Source: Cunninghamella blakesleeana
Taxonomy: Eukaryota; Mucoromycota; Mucoromycetes; Mucorales; Cunninghamellaceae
Direction of reading: 5' to 3'
NCBI GenBank assembly: GCA_017871115.1
Contig: JAFCIZ010000003.1
Span: 807,001 to 871,000 of the forward strand
Length of the DNA: 64,000 nucleotides
Of the stretch, positions 12,936 to 25,235 are shown piece by piece. The notes below the pieces were generated by a model, which worked only from the letters and a program-made list of their open reading frames with translations, was not told the origin of the DNA and did not search any database. Each line of letters opens with the position of its first letter. Positions within the stretch are counted from its first letter, which is position 1. A program made the translations under genes and the position numbers.

Positions 12936-13627
12936 GAAAAGGGAAAATAAAAAAGTTAGGAGAGAAAAAATAATTGATAAAAGATTTTTTGAAAAAAAAA
13001 AATGCTGGGATTAAAATTAACTCTTTTTTTGCCTAAAAAATTAATTGTACTATATATTTTAATTCTTTATCATTTTAAATTAAATAATTGTAATATTAAA
13101 ATATTATTCAATTTTATTGTCTTTTTTATATATATTTCATTTTATATAAATAACATAAAACAGCAAAAAAAAATAAAAAATAAAAATATAAAGGGAATAA
13201 GTTTAATATAGGAATTTGTCAATTTTTAAATACATAATACATATATATATATTTGGTAACACAGTGCTTTTATATAAAAGAAAGAGGGAATAATTATAAC
13301 TGAAAATAAATTCAATTGGCGCCTATTAATTATATACAATCTATTGATAGTAAACTATCTTTTAATCATTTAATCAGTATTCCAAAAAAATCTAAGCTAA
13401 TATATAAGAATAGTCCAAAAAATAATATTCCTACGTAGTTTAATTAATATTTCTAAAACCTATTTATTTATTTCATATCATAATAAAGCTATATTAATAT
13501 TATAATTATTACAAAAAAAAAATCAGTTGGTTTTTTTTTTAGGTTGTCTTTATTGATTTACTATAAATATGTATATAAAGGAAAAAAAATAATAGAAGAA
13601 TGATTAAAGTTATATAGATGATAAATC
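12671..13627. other. Intergenic region upstream of the Asn-rich gene
   Basis: About 1 kb of AT-rich DNA between the 5' end of the Asn-rich gene and the 3' end of ATP5, both on the minus strand. It contains a 25-nt poly-A run at 12911-12935. A 69-codon plus-strand open frame at 13002-13211 is low-complexity (Ile/Lys/Asn/Phe) and looks like chance. Confidence 0.55.
12911..12935. repeat. Poly-A tract (25 nt)
   Basis: A pure adenine run directly after TTTTT, in intergenic DNA. Confidence 0.9.
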
Positions 13628-15048
13628 TTAAACGGAATCTAATTATGAAAAATAAATAAATAAAATATAAATACGTTAATAAGTTGAATATATATATATA
13701 TATAGTCAATGGTTATTCTATTATTTTCTTACCAGTGACGAGTTTGTTAAGTTTAGCAAGTTTAGTAGATACAGTTAAATCAATGCTCTTGTCACCAATT
13801 TCAACAAGAAGACCACCAAGAATATCGGCTTTAACCTTGTTGGAAACAATAAGCTTCTTACCTTCAGCAAGAGGGCTCTTGGTAAGAGAATCAGCAATCT
13901 TATTCAAAGAAGCTTTATCTAAAGCCTATAATAATCGATAATTATTAATAAGTATTCTAGTTTTTATATTTCTTTCAATTATTGCAATAATGATGATAAA
14001 AAACACTCATAAATAAAACTTACTTTAGCAGAGGTGATAACAAGAGGTAATTCATTACGATGAGCACTCATCAATTCACCATAAGAAGCAATGACTTTAC
14101 TAGTTTCAGAAAGACGACCATTTTCAGCCAAAGTTTCAAAGAAGTTTTCGGTCAAGTTATGAACCTTACCACCTTTAGCTAATAAAGATTTGATACCTTC
14201 CTTCTTTTCTTTACGAGAAATAACAGGATTTTCTAAGAAAGATTCAATAGACTTGTTCTTGGCAACAGCGGATTCAAAGGTCTTGAGGTCCTTTTCAACG
14301 GCATCAAGAGCATTTTGACGAGCAGCAGCAGTATAAAGAGCAGTAGCATAACGACCATCAATACCGAAAAGGGTAAGAGGAGCCTATTTTTTAATTTAAA
14401 ATAAAAACAATACGTTAATATTAATGTACATTCTATATATTCCATATATTATTCCCTCTTTTCTCTCTTTTTTATTTTTATTTATTGTTGAAATCGTTTT
14501 TGGTATGTATTTATTATTATTATTATTATTATTATAGTTGATAATATATGTATATATCTATTTTTTTTTTGTTGATATTGTTGTTGATATATGAATATAT
14601 ATATATATATATATTCACATATTGCTAATATTACTGCTGTATTAAATAAATAAACAAAACACCCTTTATATATATATATATATATAAATCCATCACACAA
14701 TTATTGCATAGTTTTTTCTATTTTTTTTTTTCACCAAAAGCTATTAAAATAAATGTATTTTACCTTGACGGAAGTGGCAGCAGCAGCATAACCGCGAGTC
14801 AACTAATAAAGATTTACATAAAGAAAAGAGAAAAAGAAAAAAAATAAACATACGTAAGTTTCGTATTATCGCAAAATATTATTTCTATTTGATTATATAT
14901 TGTTTATTATTTTTTAGATATAAAATATCGTTCTCTATTGAATTAAATAAACTGTTTCATCCATTACTATAAGTTGAATATCATCTATTTATTTTTAAAA
15001 ACATACTTGAGGGGTGACAGTGGTTAAACGGGTGAATCGAGAAGCCAT
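13628..15048 (-). CDS. ATP5: Mitochondrial ATP synthase OSCP subunit (subunit 5)
   Basis: Five exons from right to left: 15007-15048, 14764-14802, 14024-14383, 13733-13925 and 13628-13638, giving 214 aa. The N-terminus MASRFTRLTTVTPQ with LTRGYAAAA is a mitochondrial targeting signal. FGIDGRYATALYTAA and ADILGGLLVEIGDKSIDLTV are OSCP signatures. OSCP links the peripheral stalk to the F1 head of ATP synthase. The last exon is only 11 nt. Splicing at GTAAGA removes 94 nt and gives the ending LNKLVTDSV, like the conserved OSCP tail. Reading through would give an atypical tail ending KKIIE. The short exons 1 and 2 carry the transit peptide. Confidence 0.94.
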
Positions 15049-15371
15049 ATCTACTATAAAGTACGAAGAAGTGGAGAAAAGAGGAAAAAAAAAATAAATT
15101 TGTTGACCGGGTTTGTTTTTTTTTTTTTCACCACTAGAGTAATCAGGGCCAACAAGCTTGGAAAAAAATTAAAAATTAAACCCCCTCTCTATTTTGACTG
15201 CTTTTACACCGCTACCTTTAAAAAGCGTGATTTTAATTTTTAAAATATCTTTCCTTTCTCTTACACTCTTTTTAAGCCGATACACTTTTTTTTATTCTTT
15301 TATTAAAATCCTTTAGTTAACACTATCTTTTTATATATAACTTTTTTATATCTTTTATTTATCTACCTATG

Positions 15372-15403
<32 letters not shown>

Positions 15404-17442
15404 CGTATCTTCTTTTTTATTTTAATTTTTTTTGACAGCAATTTTAACATAATAGCCTTTAATAAACTACATTCGATACGAATACTCTACAAGTAACAAA
15501 AGATTTTTTGAATAATATCAATATGGATACTATTGGCTTTCTATTTTGTTTAAAGACTATCGAAATTCCTATTTTCACATTTTGTAATATCCAATTGTAT
15601 TTAAAAAGATGTGCCTAATCAATGATATACGGTATTTATAACTCTTCAAAAACCCTTCATTCTCCTTTTAATAGCTTTAAATTATATATCTACCATCAAT
15701 GTTATTGATGGTTTCTTCAGTTTTTTTTATCAAGAATTTTTCTTTCATGGTGTACTAGATATTTATACGATAAAAAAAAATGGGACAAAATGAATCGGAC
15801 AAAGGTAGTCTGTATCTGTAGGACAATCTGAAGCTGAAGATTCTGTTTTACTTTTGTGTCACCATCTTCATTAACAACATTATATTCATTTTCATTGACG
15901 TTTTTTTTTATTTTTTAGAATTTCAAGAATAATACATGTAAAGAATTATTAGTATTAATATTTACAAAAAAGAGGGCGATTAAACAAATAATAATAGTCA
16001 TGATAGTACGTTTAATTTACCGATTTTATTACCTGTTTTTTGTTATTGAATTTCTAATTGGTACTTGTCATGTTAATTTTTTTTTTGGAATCATAATAGT
16101 TTAAAATGTTGTTTTTTTTCAACAAAAATATGCATATTCTATTTGCATATATAAACAAATCAATACATTTATACTGATATACGAGAGGGATTGATTTTTA
16201 TGATTGAAATATTATATATGTACATAATAATAATAATAAATAAATAAATAATAATGCAAATAAGCAAAACTTCCAACAGCTATTGAAAAAAATACAATAA
16301 AATAATGTTTTCCGTATCATCTTTTTTTTTATTTAATCAGTTCTCTTTTTTCAAAAAACTCCTTTTTTTATTTTATTTTTATTTTCTTCAAAAAATAAAC
16401 GAAAATGGATATCGCAAACTATTGATGGGTTATTCAAAAATAACCTATATACTTTCATTATTATTCTGAAAATTATTGATGTTGTTCTTTTCGGGCTTCA
16501 TTTTTCCTAATTCTCATTATTATAATGATAATTCTTCTCGGGTTTACAACAAGGGGTGTAACGGTAGATGGTTTGGCATCTCTTTGGATTACAAAATTTG
16601 GTAATTTACACGTCAAAAGTACTTTTTCTCATTTTCAATCATTACCATCGCTAGTCACATTGTTTTTTATTTTATTCTATTTTTTTATTTATTTTTTTTG
16701 CTTATCTTTAAAATTTTATAATATTCAATTGAATTTCATCAATTATAATTTGAAGATTCCATTTACGCATACATACATATATTTTAGTGGTGGAGATAAT
16801 GACAGCAGTTTTCCAAATTTGGATATTATAATTTAACCTAAGGAAATTTATAACTTTTGTATAATAGCCATTTTATCATTAATCATTTACTTTTCATTTT
16901 TTAATTTATTTATAATTGATTGTGTATAAAATTATTAAGATATTACATATTATAATTGTTTTCTAATTTAATTGTAAATATTTAAATAAAAAGAACTGCA
17001 ATAAATTATGGTGCCCATGGCCAAATAATCTGTGTTTAAATACGTGCCTTGGAATCGAAAATGATACCGTATATTGAATTGAGATAATGTAATATATTTT
17101 TTTATTATTTTATTTTAAAATAGTAATATATTATTGAATTAACACATGATAATAATAGCAATAATGTTTCTTTTCTTCTTGGATGAATTGGTAACTGGTT
17201 TTTTAAGGTTTTTAAAAGAAAATACAGGCAGAGAGTTGAGTTTTAATATTTTAGCTGAAATAAATTGATTTAAAAAAAAAATAATTTTCTTTTTTCTTTT
17301 CCCTTTTTATTTCTTTGTTGTCTAAAATAAACTTTTTTCCAAAGGTAACTATTTTTTTTTTTTTCAAGAATATCTTATTATATATTTTATTTTATCATCA
17401 TCTAAATAATATAACAAAAAATAATGCGTTAGATAATACAAG
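15049..17442. other. Divergent intergenic region between ATP5 and FPS
   Basis: A 2.4-kb gap holding the two promoters. There is no clear gene. It contains a 9-bp perfect hairpin at 15692-15712, a minus-strand coding-like fragment around 15780-15905, and coding-like pieces at 16520-16615 and 16787-16836 on the plus strand. None matches a family I know. An (AT)n run lies at about 15370-15398. Confidence 0.45.
15692..15712. other. Perfect 9-bp inverted repeat with 3-nt loop
   Basis: ACCATCAAT-GTT-ATTGATGGT. The stem is long enough to form a stable hairpin. It lies in the ATP5/FPS gap, and its role is unknown. Confidence 0.6.
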
Positions 17443-19168
17443 ATGGTTGCTATCAAATTACAAAAAGAAGAAAACCGTAAAGCTTTCCTTGACGTTTTCC
17501 CCGGTCTTGCCGATGAAGTTTTGGATGAACTTAAAAAATACAATATGCCTCAAGATGCTTATGAATGGGTTAAAGAAGTAAGTAATAATAAGCAAATAAA
17601 TAAAAGAGATAAAGAAATAAAAAAGGAGAATAAAAATAATAATAATAAATAAGATTATTTTTTTCATGTAAATTATTTTTGCGTTATTCTCATCTATATT
17701 ATTATTTTTTATTTCTATATAGAATTTATATTACAACGTTCCCGGTGGTAAGACAAAAAAAAAAAAAGATAAACACTTAAAAATAATTGTTCAGTAAATT
17801 AAATGTATATGTTTATGATCAAATAATTCAAATAACTTGTTAAATATTTTTTATTTTCTATATAGGCAAACTTAACCGTGGTATTTCTGTTGTTGATACT
17901 ATTCGTATTTTGAAAGGCGATGCTTGTACTGAAGATGATATTTTCAAGGCTTCCGTTTTAGGTTGGCTCGTTGAATTCGTAAGTCATATATATAATAACT
18001 AAAAAGTGGATAAAAAATGGATTGGTAGTATCATTATTAATATATATATTTATTACCCAATTTATTTATTTTTAGCTTCAAGCTTTCTTCCTTGTCTCTG
18101 ATGATATTATGGATGCTTCTATTACTCGTCGTGGTCAACCTTGTTGGTACAAGAAGGATGGTGTTGGTATGGTTGCTATCAATGATGCTTTTATCTTGGA
18201 ATCTTGTATTTATATTTTCTTAAAGAAATACTTCAAGTCTACTGATTATTATGTCGACTTACTTGAATTATTCCATGAAGTTACTTTCCAAACTGAGCTT
18301 GGTCAATTATGTGATCTTATTACTGCTCCCGAAGATAATGTTGATTTAAGCAAATTCTCTGTTGCCAAGTAAGTTTTTTTTTTGCTAATAAAAAAATAGT
18401 AAAAAATAAAGGAAAAAAGTTTTTCTTTCTTTTTATTAATATATCATCATTTTTTTTTTATTTTTTTTTAGGCATAAATTCATCGTTATTTTTAAAACCG
18501 CTTACTATTCCTTCTACCTTCCTGTCGCTCTTGCTATGCACATGGTAAAAATAAAAAGAAAGAAAGAAAGAAAGTGAGAGAAAAAAGGGAAAGAAAAATG
18601 TAACTTATATAAATTAACGGATTTTATCTTTCAACAATATACTGTTTAAATCGTATATTAATAGGCTGGCGTTAAGAATGAAGAAGCTTACAAGGTTTCT
18701 CAAGATATTTTAATTCCTTTGGGTGAATACTTCCAAGTTCAAGATGATTACCTTGATTGTTATGGTGACCCTGCTTTCATCGGAAAGATTGGTACTGATA
18801 TTCAAGATAACAAATGTTCTTGGTTAATTAATCAAGCTTTAGCCATCGCCAATCCTGAACAACGCAAACTTCTTGATGTAAGTTTAATATAAATAAACAT
18901 AAAAAAGTAAATAATATATATTAATATGTTTACTATTTTTTTTTAAAAAAAAAACTTAAAGGAAAACTATGGTAAGAAGGATGCTGAAGCTGAAGCTAAA
19001 GTAAAACAACTTTACATTGAACTTGATATTGAAGGTATTTACAAGGCTTATGAAGAAAAATCATTCCAAGAAATTACTGCTTTAATTAACAAGATCGATG
19101 AATCTGTTGGTATCAAGAAGGCTATTTTCACTGAATTCATGGATAAAATCTACAAACGTACTAAATAG
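17443..19168 (+). CDS. ERG20: Farnesyl diphosphate synthase
   Basis: Seven exons, 17443-17577, 17723-17747, 17866-17978, 18076-18368, 18472-18544, 18665-18877 and 18962-19168, give 352 aa, the length of yeast Erg20. The enzyme joins isopentenyl diphosphate with dimethylallyl and then geranyl diphosphate to make farnesyl diphosphate for sterols, prenylated proteins and ubiquinone. The first Asp-rich motif is DDIMD at residues 100-104, followed by TRRGQPCW. The second is DDYLD at 240-244, followed by [14 protein letters not shown]. The C-terminus ends YKRTK. All catalytic motifs are intact, and exon 2 is only 25 nt. Confidence 0.97.
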
Positions 19169-20343
19169 ATAAAAAATAATATACATTTGCTTTTTTTTCT
19201 TTGATTTTATTTTATATTTATTTATATCTAATTTTTTTTCTTCTCTATTAATTTATATAATCTTTTGATATTGATTTGTTTTGAATAACCATAATTATAA
19301 TAATAAAAAATCTTTTGATTTTGTAGTACTCTTTTTTCGTAGAGTTAGAAATTATCTAAAGGAGTGATTGTCAGAATCTTGTTTTTAAAGTTTGAACAAT
19401 ACATTCAGCCATAATGTATGGCCATTTTATTTGTTTAAACTTGTAGGATTTTTATTTTTTTAACCAGGTAATATGTGAAGATATTAGCTTTTTTATAAAT
19501 ATTGAATATTATACTCTTGAAAAATCAATTGGTTTATTTATAATTATTTTATAATTATAGATTACAATATGATTATTTAATTAAACCTATAAAGAAGATA
19601 TCTATTTGAGCGATTTTTCAAAAGGTAGTACGAGAGAGGGGATACTAAATCATAATACTACATAAAAATGGAGAATTCTTTTTTACTATTTTTTCTTATC
19701 CCAAAAAGTTTAGAAATGTATATTATTCTTTGTAAGTCGCTTTATGAAGTAATAAAGCTTTCCAAGTTCAATTATATTATCAAGTCTACTATTTATCGAA
19801 AAATCTCTACTTTTATACAAATGGCAATACTATTACGATAACTCTCGCTAGTTATTAATTTATTAGTTTTGCTGTCACCATAAATGTTTTTTTATCTTTT
19901 TTAATTTAATGTATTATTTTATTACTACATAATAAAAATTATTAAATAAATACTTGATTTTTTTTAAAAATATAAATTTATTTTCAAGTTAATTTTTCAG
20001 TGGTATTTTAATTTTTTTTGTTTTATATAAATAATTTTATTGTAGAATAATAAACTAATGTATGTATGTATATTTTTTTTTAAAGTAATAAAATAGATTT
20101 ATCGGATCTTATTATTATGATACTATAAACTGATAAATGAAATAGCACACCTTGATTATTTTATGAATTATTTATTTTTTATAAGAGAATATTCCCAAAA
20201 TCAATTCCTCTAAAATCATGTTTTGAAAGTTGGTCATTTGGAAAAAGAATCGTTTTTAAATGCCGCTTTTTTTTATAAAAAAATTGTCTAAGTTTTTTTT
20301 TTTTTCAATTTTCTTATTTTTTTCTTCTATTTTTTTTAAAATA

Positions 20344-20375
<32 letters not shown>

Positions 20376-20391
20376 TATACATACATATATA
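19169..20391. other. Intergenic region between FPS and BCD1
   Basis: About 1.2 kb of AT-rich DNA. I see no gene, RNA or repeat array beyond short poly-T and (AT)n runs. An upstream ATG at 20260 in frame with BCD1 would add a Phe/Ile/Tyr-rich leader and is not used as the start. Confidence 0.5.
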
Positions 20392-21958
20392 ATGGACACA
20401 GTAAATGAATCAACTATATCTAATTCAGCTATTCAAAATGATAATTCAATTTGTGAAATATGTAAATCTCAACCTTCTAAATACAAATGCCCCAGGTGCA
20501 ATCTTCGATCCTGTTCTGTTACTTGTGTCAAACAACATAAGCTTGATCAATCGTGTTCTGGAGAAAGAAGTAAAACCCATTTTATACCTTTAAAACAATA
20601 CAATGAAAGTAATATGATGAGTGGTAAGGATCTATTTAATATATGTGTATATAAACATGAGTTATTATTATAACTATTACTATTATAATTCAAACAGTTC
20701 GATCTCATTTATTATCAATGACTATACTTTATATTTTTTAATCGATTTAGATTATGTATACCTAGAAGATATTTCAAGATGCTCTGACAATATGACAAGA
20801 CAACGATTGACAGATCAACCTTTTGTTAAAATGGATCCTAAAAAAAAAGCGGTGATAAAACATGCGAGGGCATCAGGAATTATTTATGATATGTTACCCT
20901 CTGGTATGAGTAAACACAAATTAAACAGAACAAACTATAGTCTAAAGTAAGGAAAAATAAAAAACAAAAATAAATAAGTAAATAGAATATATCGATATAA
21001 TGATAAATATCTGGAATCTGTCATATGTATTATTTGTAAAGTTGTCGCATGTTAAACTTTTTTTTTCTATAGATGCCGACGAATTTTTTGGACTATCGAA
21101 TTTGTATTTTGTTTGGATGATAAAAAAGAACGTATTTTAGAGCATGCGTAAGTTATTTTATGATTAAGAAAAAAAAACAAAATAAAAAATGTAATGAATA
21201 TATAATTAGAATCATGTATCTGTATTTATTGTGTTTACATTTATTTTATAAAAAGATGCATAGAAATCAAAACCTTACGTGAAATTTTGAATAATATATT
21301 ATTCTCCGATAAGCCTCAAGGTAAAAATTCTTATGCAACTATTCGATACCAATTAAGACATTTCATTGAAGCTGGTATGGATCAGTGGTCTATTGGATTA
21401 AAGAAGGAAGGTGGCAATAATAGAAATATTTTTACAAACTTAACAACATTAATTGATGATAAACTTACGACTCTGTTAAAATATGAACGCATCATTGAAT
21501 ACCCAACAATAAATATATGGTTAAAAGACCATGTAGATCCATCTTTACAATTAGTGGATAAACAAAAGGTAGATTTATCAAAAAATAATACTGCTGATGT
21601 CGATAAATCTTTGGATAATAACAGTAATAAAATGGAAAATGTAGTAGTAGAAGAAGAAGAAGAAGAAGAAGAGCAAGATGATGGTGATAATAATGATGAT
21701 GACAATGGTGATGATGATGATGGTGATGATGATGGTGATGATGATGATGATGATGATGATGATGGTGACGAAAATGAAGGCAATATACAAGAAAAAGAAG
21801 AGGAAAATAATGATGATGGCAGTGTTGACGAAGCTGAAAAAAAAGATAAGGAAGATACCGTAGAAGATAGTAATGAAATTATTCAAGTAAAGGATAACCA
21901 TAGAAAGAATATCGACAATGTTAAAAGTGATGCATATGATAATCAAGGTTTGGAATAA
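20392..21958 (+). CDS. BCD1: Box C/D snoRNP assembly factor BCD1 (ZNHIT6 type)
   Basis: Four exons, 20392-20623, 20751-20946, 21073-21147 and 21256-21958, give 401 aa. The N-terminus carries a zf-HIT finger with paired cysteines from CEIC (residues 21-24) through CPRC (33-36), CSVTC (41-45), His49 and Cys55. Next come the conserved LEDISRC block and the RRIFWTIEFVF and LREIL segments typical of Bcd1. Bcd1 is needed for biogenesis of box C/D snoRNPs in the nucleus. The C-terminal ~125 residues are an Asp/Glu-rich acidic tail made largely by GAT and GAA repeats. MDTVNES is the preferred start because it gives a normal soluble N-terminus. Confidence 0.93.
21648..21775. repeat. GAA/GAT triplet repeat encoding acidic tract
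   Basis: Imperfect GAA and GAT/GGT triplets inside BCD1 encode a nearly continuous Glu then Asp/Gly tract. The opposite strand shows long false open frames over it. Confidence 0.8.
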
Positions 21959-22683
21959 ACATTAAGCCCCAGTTTTAAAATGATCCGAAGGTAACACCCG
22001 AAGCAAGAAAAGGTGATCACAAGACATCGTTTTTTATGCTATTTTTCTCCTACTATAGTATAGCTATATATATTTATATATGTTTGTATTTTTATTTAAT
22101 TTAATAGAATAAAATATATTTTTTTAATTTGTTTTTTTTTTCTTTTCTTTTATTGACTTATAAACCATACATTTAATTGAAACAACAAAACTAATTATAG
22201 TAATAATAAATGACTTAGAATGAGGATCAGGTAAAAATAAATATACGATAAAAAAAATAGCTATTCACAGTAAAACGATCAATGATAGAATATATTTTAT
22301 ATATTGAAAATAAAAATACGAGATGCATTGATTATTATAATTTATCATGATTTCCTTTTCTTGTTTTTTTTTTGTTTGTTCCTTGGCTAATTTATCTTTT
22401 GGGTGGTTACCACTCCATCAATTTCCTTTTTCAAGCATGGCTGTAATTGAATTTTTTTTTAAAGAAACTCCAATCAAATTTTTAAAATTTTCCCAAAATC
22501 TTTCCGCTGAGCTTTTAAGTTTTTTAAAATAATTTATATTTTTTTCTTTCCTTTCCTTTCCTTTCCTTTCTTAATCTTTTTTTTTTTTTTCCTTGTTCTT
22601 ATTTTATTTTTTTTATTTCCTCATCTCTTTTTTTTTATTTCTCTCTTTCTGTCTTTCCTTTAAAGCTAATTTCATTTTAAATA
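21959..22683. other. Intergenic region between BCD1 and PITP
   Basis: About 0.7 kb. It has a (CTTTC)5 pyrimidine repeat and T-rich tracts just before the PITP start. A 61-codon open frame at 22347-22532 is Phe/Leu/Ser-rich with no recognised domain and is probably chance. Confidence 0.5.
22546..22570. repeat. (CTTTC)5 pentanucleotide repeat
   Basis: Five perfect CTTTC copies within the pyrimidine-rich promoter of the PITP gene. Confidence 0.9.
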
Positions 22684-24419
22684 ATGATTATCAAAGAATT
22701 CCGTGTCATCAATAACTGTACTCAAGCTGAGTATCAAGTTGGTAAGAATATTTTAAAAAAAGATGCAAAGAACAATAAATATATTTATTTAGATGATCTA
22801 TTTTTTTTTAATCACTTTATTCAATTTTTTCATTCTTTTTGAAAATATATATTATTATTATTATAGCTCAATTATACTCGACAGCTCAGGCTTCAAAAGA
22901 AACAACCGGAGGTGGGGAAGGTGTTGAAGTATTAAAAAACGAACCTTATGAAAAAGATGGTCAAAAAGGACAATATACTTACAAGATTTATCGCCTTGCT
23001 TCCCGAGTTCCAGCTTTCGTTCGAGCTATTGCCCCTGCTGGTTCTTTAGAACTTTATGAAGAAGTAAGTTATTATATATATGTGATATAATATTCAATAT
23101 TAATAGTAATAATAACATATACGTTTACAATAAAACAAAATAGTATCTATTATTAACTTGTACATTTTTTTTATTTCTTATTTCTTTAGGCTTGGAATGC
23201 TTATCCATATTGTAAAACAGGTAAGAATGTGTTTTCATTAGTATTTTTAGATATATAATATTATTGTCAAGTAAAAAACTTAGAAAAAAGGAGGAGAAAG
23301 GGTAAATGATCAAGAGGTTAAGGTATAAAATAATGGCTTAATATCATTATATATATATATATATATATATGTATCAATGATCATTTTCCAAAATATGGTA
23401 TAAAATATAAATAAGGGGTGGAGTATTTATGGTAATAGACTATTATATTAACTCCTTATTCTATTTTTTTCTATAATGATATGTAAAATTTATATAAACT
23501 AGTATTAAAAGTAAGTGTTTATATAAATAATAACAATAATAATGATAATGATAGAAAGTAGGTTGATTACAATATATATTAATCATCGTCATGTTTTATT
23601 TATTTCTTTTTTAATAATAGAATGGCTGGATGAAAGATAATTTTTCCATTGTTTATGAAACTTTACATGTTGATGGTTCACGCGGGGAACTTGAAAACGC
23701 ATTAAATATTTCAAAAGAAGGTAAAAAAATAAAATAAAAATAAAAAAAACTTTTTTTATGGGAAAATATGAGTTATAGTAATAAACATGATGATATTAAT
23801 ACTCTATTTATATTTTATATTTATTTTAAAATTTTTTTATTTATTAGATCTTAAAAAACGTGATGTTATTATTATTGATATTTCCAATGATAAGATTGAT
23901 CCTAAGGATTATAAACCTCAAGAAGACCCAAAACTTTACCATTCTCAAAAGACTGGTCGTGGTCCCCTGGTTGGCCCTGACTGGCAAAAAACTTGTGATC
24001 CCGTCATGACATGTTATAAACTTGTATACATTGAATTTAAATGGTTTGGTATCCAATCAAGAACTGAATCTTTCATTGCAAATTCTATTCATGGCTTGTT
24101 TACTAAATTTCATAGGTAAAAAATATAATATAATAAAATAATAATGACGAAAAATATACAATTTGTATATATTAAATAAGAAAACCCATTTTCTTATTCT
24201 TATTATTATTATTATATCTATTATAGACAATTGTTTTGTTGGACAGATGGATGGTATGGTATGACTCTTCAAGATATTCGCGATATGGAAGAACAAACCA
24301 AGAAAGATTTGGATGAAAAGAGAAACTTGGGTGCTAAGCCTGCTTCCATTAATGGTTCATTTAACGATTCTGGTAATGGTTCCATTCGTTCTGTTCAACG
24401 CTCAATTAATGGTAAATAG
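22684..24419 (+). CDS. Class I phosphatidylinositol transfer protein
   Basis: Seven exons, 22684-22741, 22867-23063, 23190-23220, 23503-23510 (8 nt), 23621-23720, 23848-24115 and 24227-24419, give 284 aa. The protein aligns from end to end with animal PITP alpha/beta, not with Sec14: [36 protein letters not shown], the [13 protein letters not shown] block, [23 protein letters not shown] and [12 protein letters not shown]. It carries phosphatidylinositol and phosphatidylcholine between membranes. Without the 8-nt exon the phase breaks and a stop follows at once. With it the protein reads [13 protein letters not shown], the same length as the family's RTVITNEYMKEDF. The Ser/Asn-rich C-terminal tail is divergent. 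Confidence 0.93.
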
Positions 24420-24669
24420 AGATCTTATTTAATTTATTTTTGTTATTATTTTTTTTATGCATTATTTATTTTTATCACTTTTTTTTTTTTTTTAAAAAAA
24501 AAAAGAAAAGACATACAAAGTTGATTTGATCAACAACACTTCATAATTTTTTTTATTTCCAGTTATACATTTCAAAAAAAAAAAATTTAATAATAATAAA
24601 AAATTCATGGTATTTTTTTTTAAAAAAAAAATAGACTTTATTTTCATTTTCGTTTTTCTATTTTTTTTT

Positions 24670-25235
24670 TCATTCTTCAGCATGTTGCCCTTTTACAGTA
24701 TAAAAATAGTTTGATACTTGTTTTGCATTTTTTAATAATTCTCTTCCTTTTTGATTCTCTTCCTCCTTACTATTTACAACGGTTTTATCAGATCTTAAAG
24801 CCAATCCCGTATCTTCTTGCCAAATATGTGATAAAGGTTTTGTTGTGCCAAAATCTTCCAATTGAATGGCTTTAACAAACTTTGTTAATTCATTCAGATC
24901 AGATTTTAAGTCATCTCGCGATACACTATCTCTTGGTGGTGGTCGAAGCTGGGCCAATTGACATAAATGATCTAATTGTTTATCAGTGATGGATTCTGTA
25001 TGATTACTTGTTTTATCAAATAAAGAGTTAACTGACCATGTTGGTGATATTGGCTAGAATGAAATATATATAAAATAAATGTAAAATGATATATATTCAA
25101 TAAAAAGAAATATAAAAAAAGCAAATCAATTTATAACTTTTTCCCCCTTATTACCAAACCATCAGTATCAACTTTTGTTTTTGATAAATTCCTTAAAGAA
25201 CAAGAAAATAATCTTTTTGTAATTATTATTGACAT
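24670..25235 (-). CDS. GATC: Mitochondrial glutamyl-tRNA(Gln) amidotransferase subunit C
   Basis: Two exons from right to left, 25155-25235 and 24670-25053, give 154 aa. The N-terminus MSIIITKRLFSCSLRNLSK looks like a mitochondrial presequence. The core has LDHLCQLAQLRPP, DLNELTKFVKAIQ and PLSHIWQEDTG, matching the GatC helix-helix layout and its conserved C-terminal segment. GatC is the small linker subunit of the GatCAB complex that converts Glu-tRNA(Gln) to Gln-tRNA(Gln) in mitochondria. It is convergent with PITP (250 bp) and divergent from SAM37 across 214 bp. Confidence 0.85.

Noticed and set aside
13002..13211. 69-codon plus-strand open frame
   Set aside because: Only Ile/Lys/Asn/Phe-rich AT composition, with no domain or splice context.
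13713..13732. OSCP C-terminus by read-through ending KKIIE
   Set aside because: The spliced 11-nt exon gives the family-like ending VTDSV with good splice signals.
20260..20391. Longer BCD1 start with a hydrophobic leader
   Set aside because: The leader is AT-rich promoter DNA (Phe/Ile/Tyr runs). MDTVNES fits a nuclear zinc-finger protein.
21382..21946. Long minus-strand and second-frame open frames over BCD1
   Set aside because: They are shadows of GAA/GAT triplet repeats (poly-Ser, poly-Ile or poly-Met), not genes.
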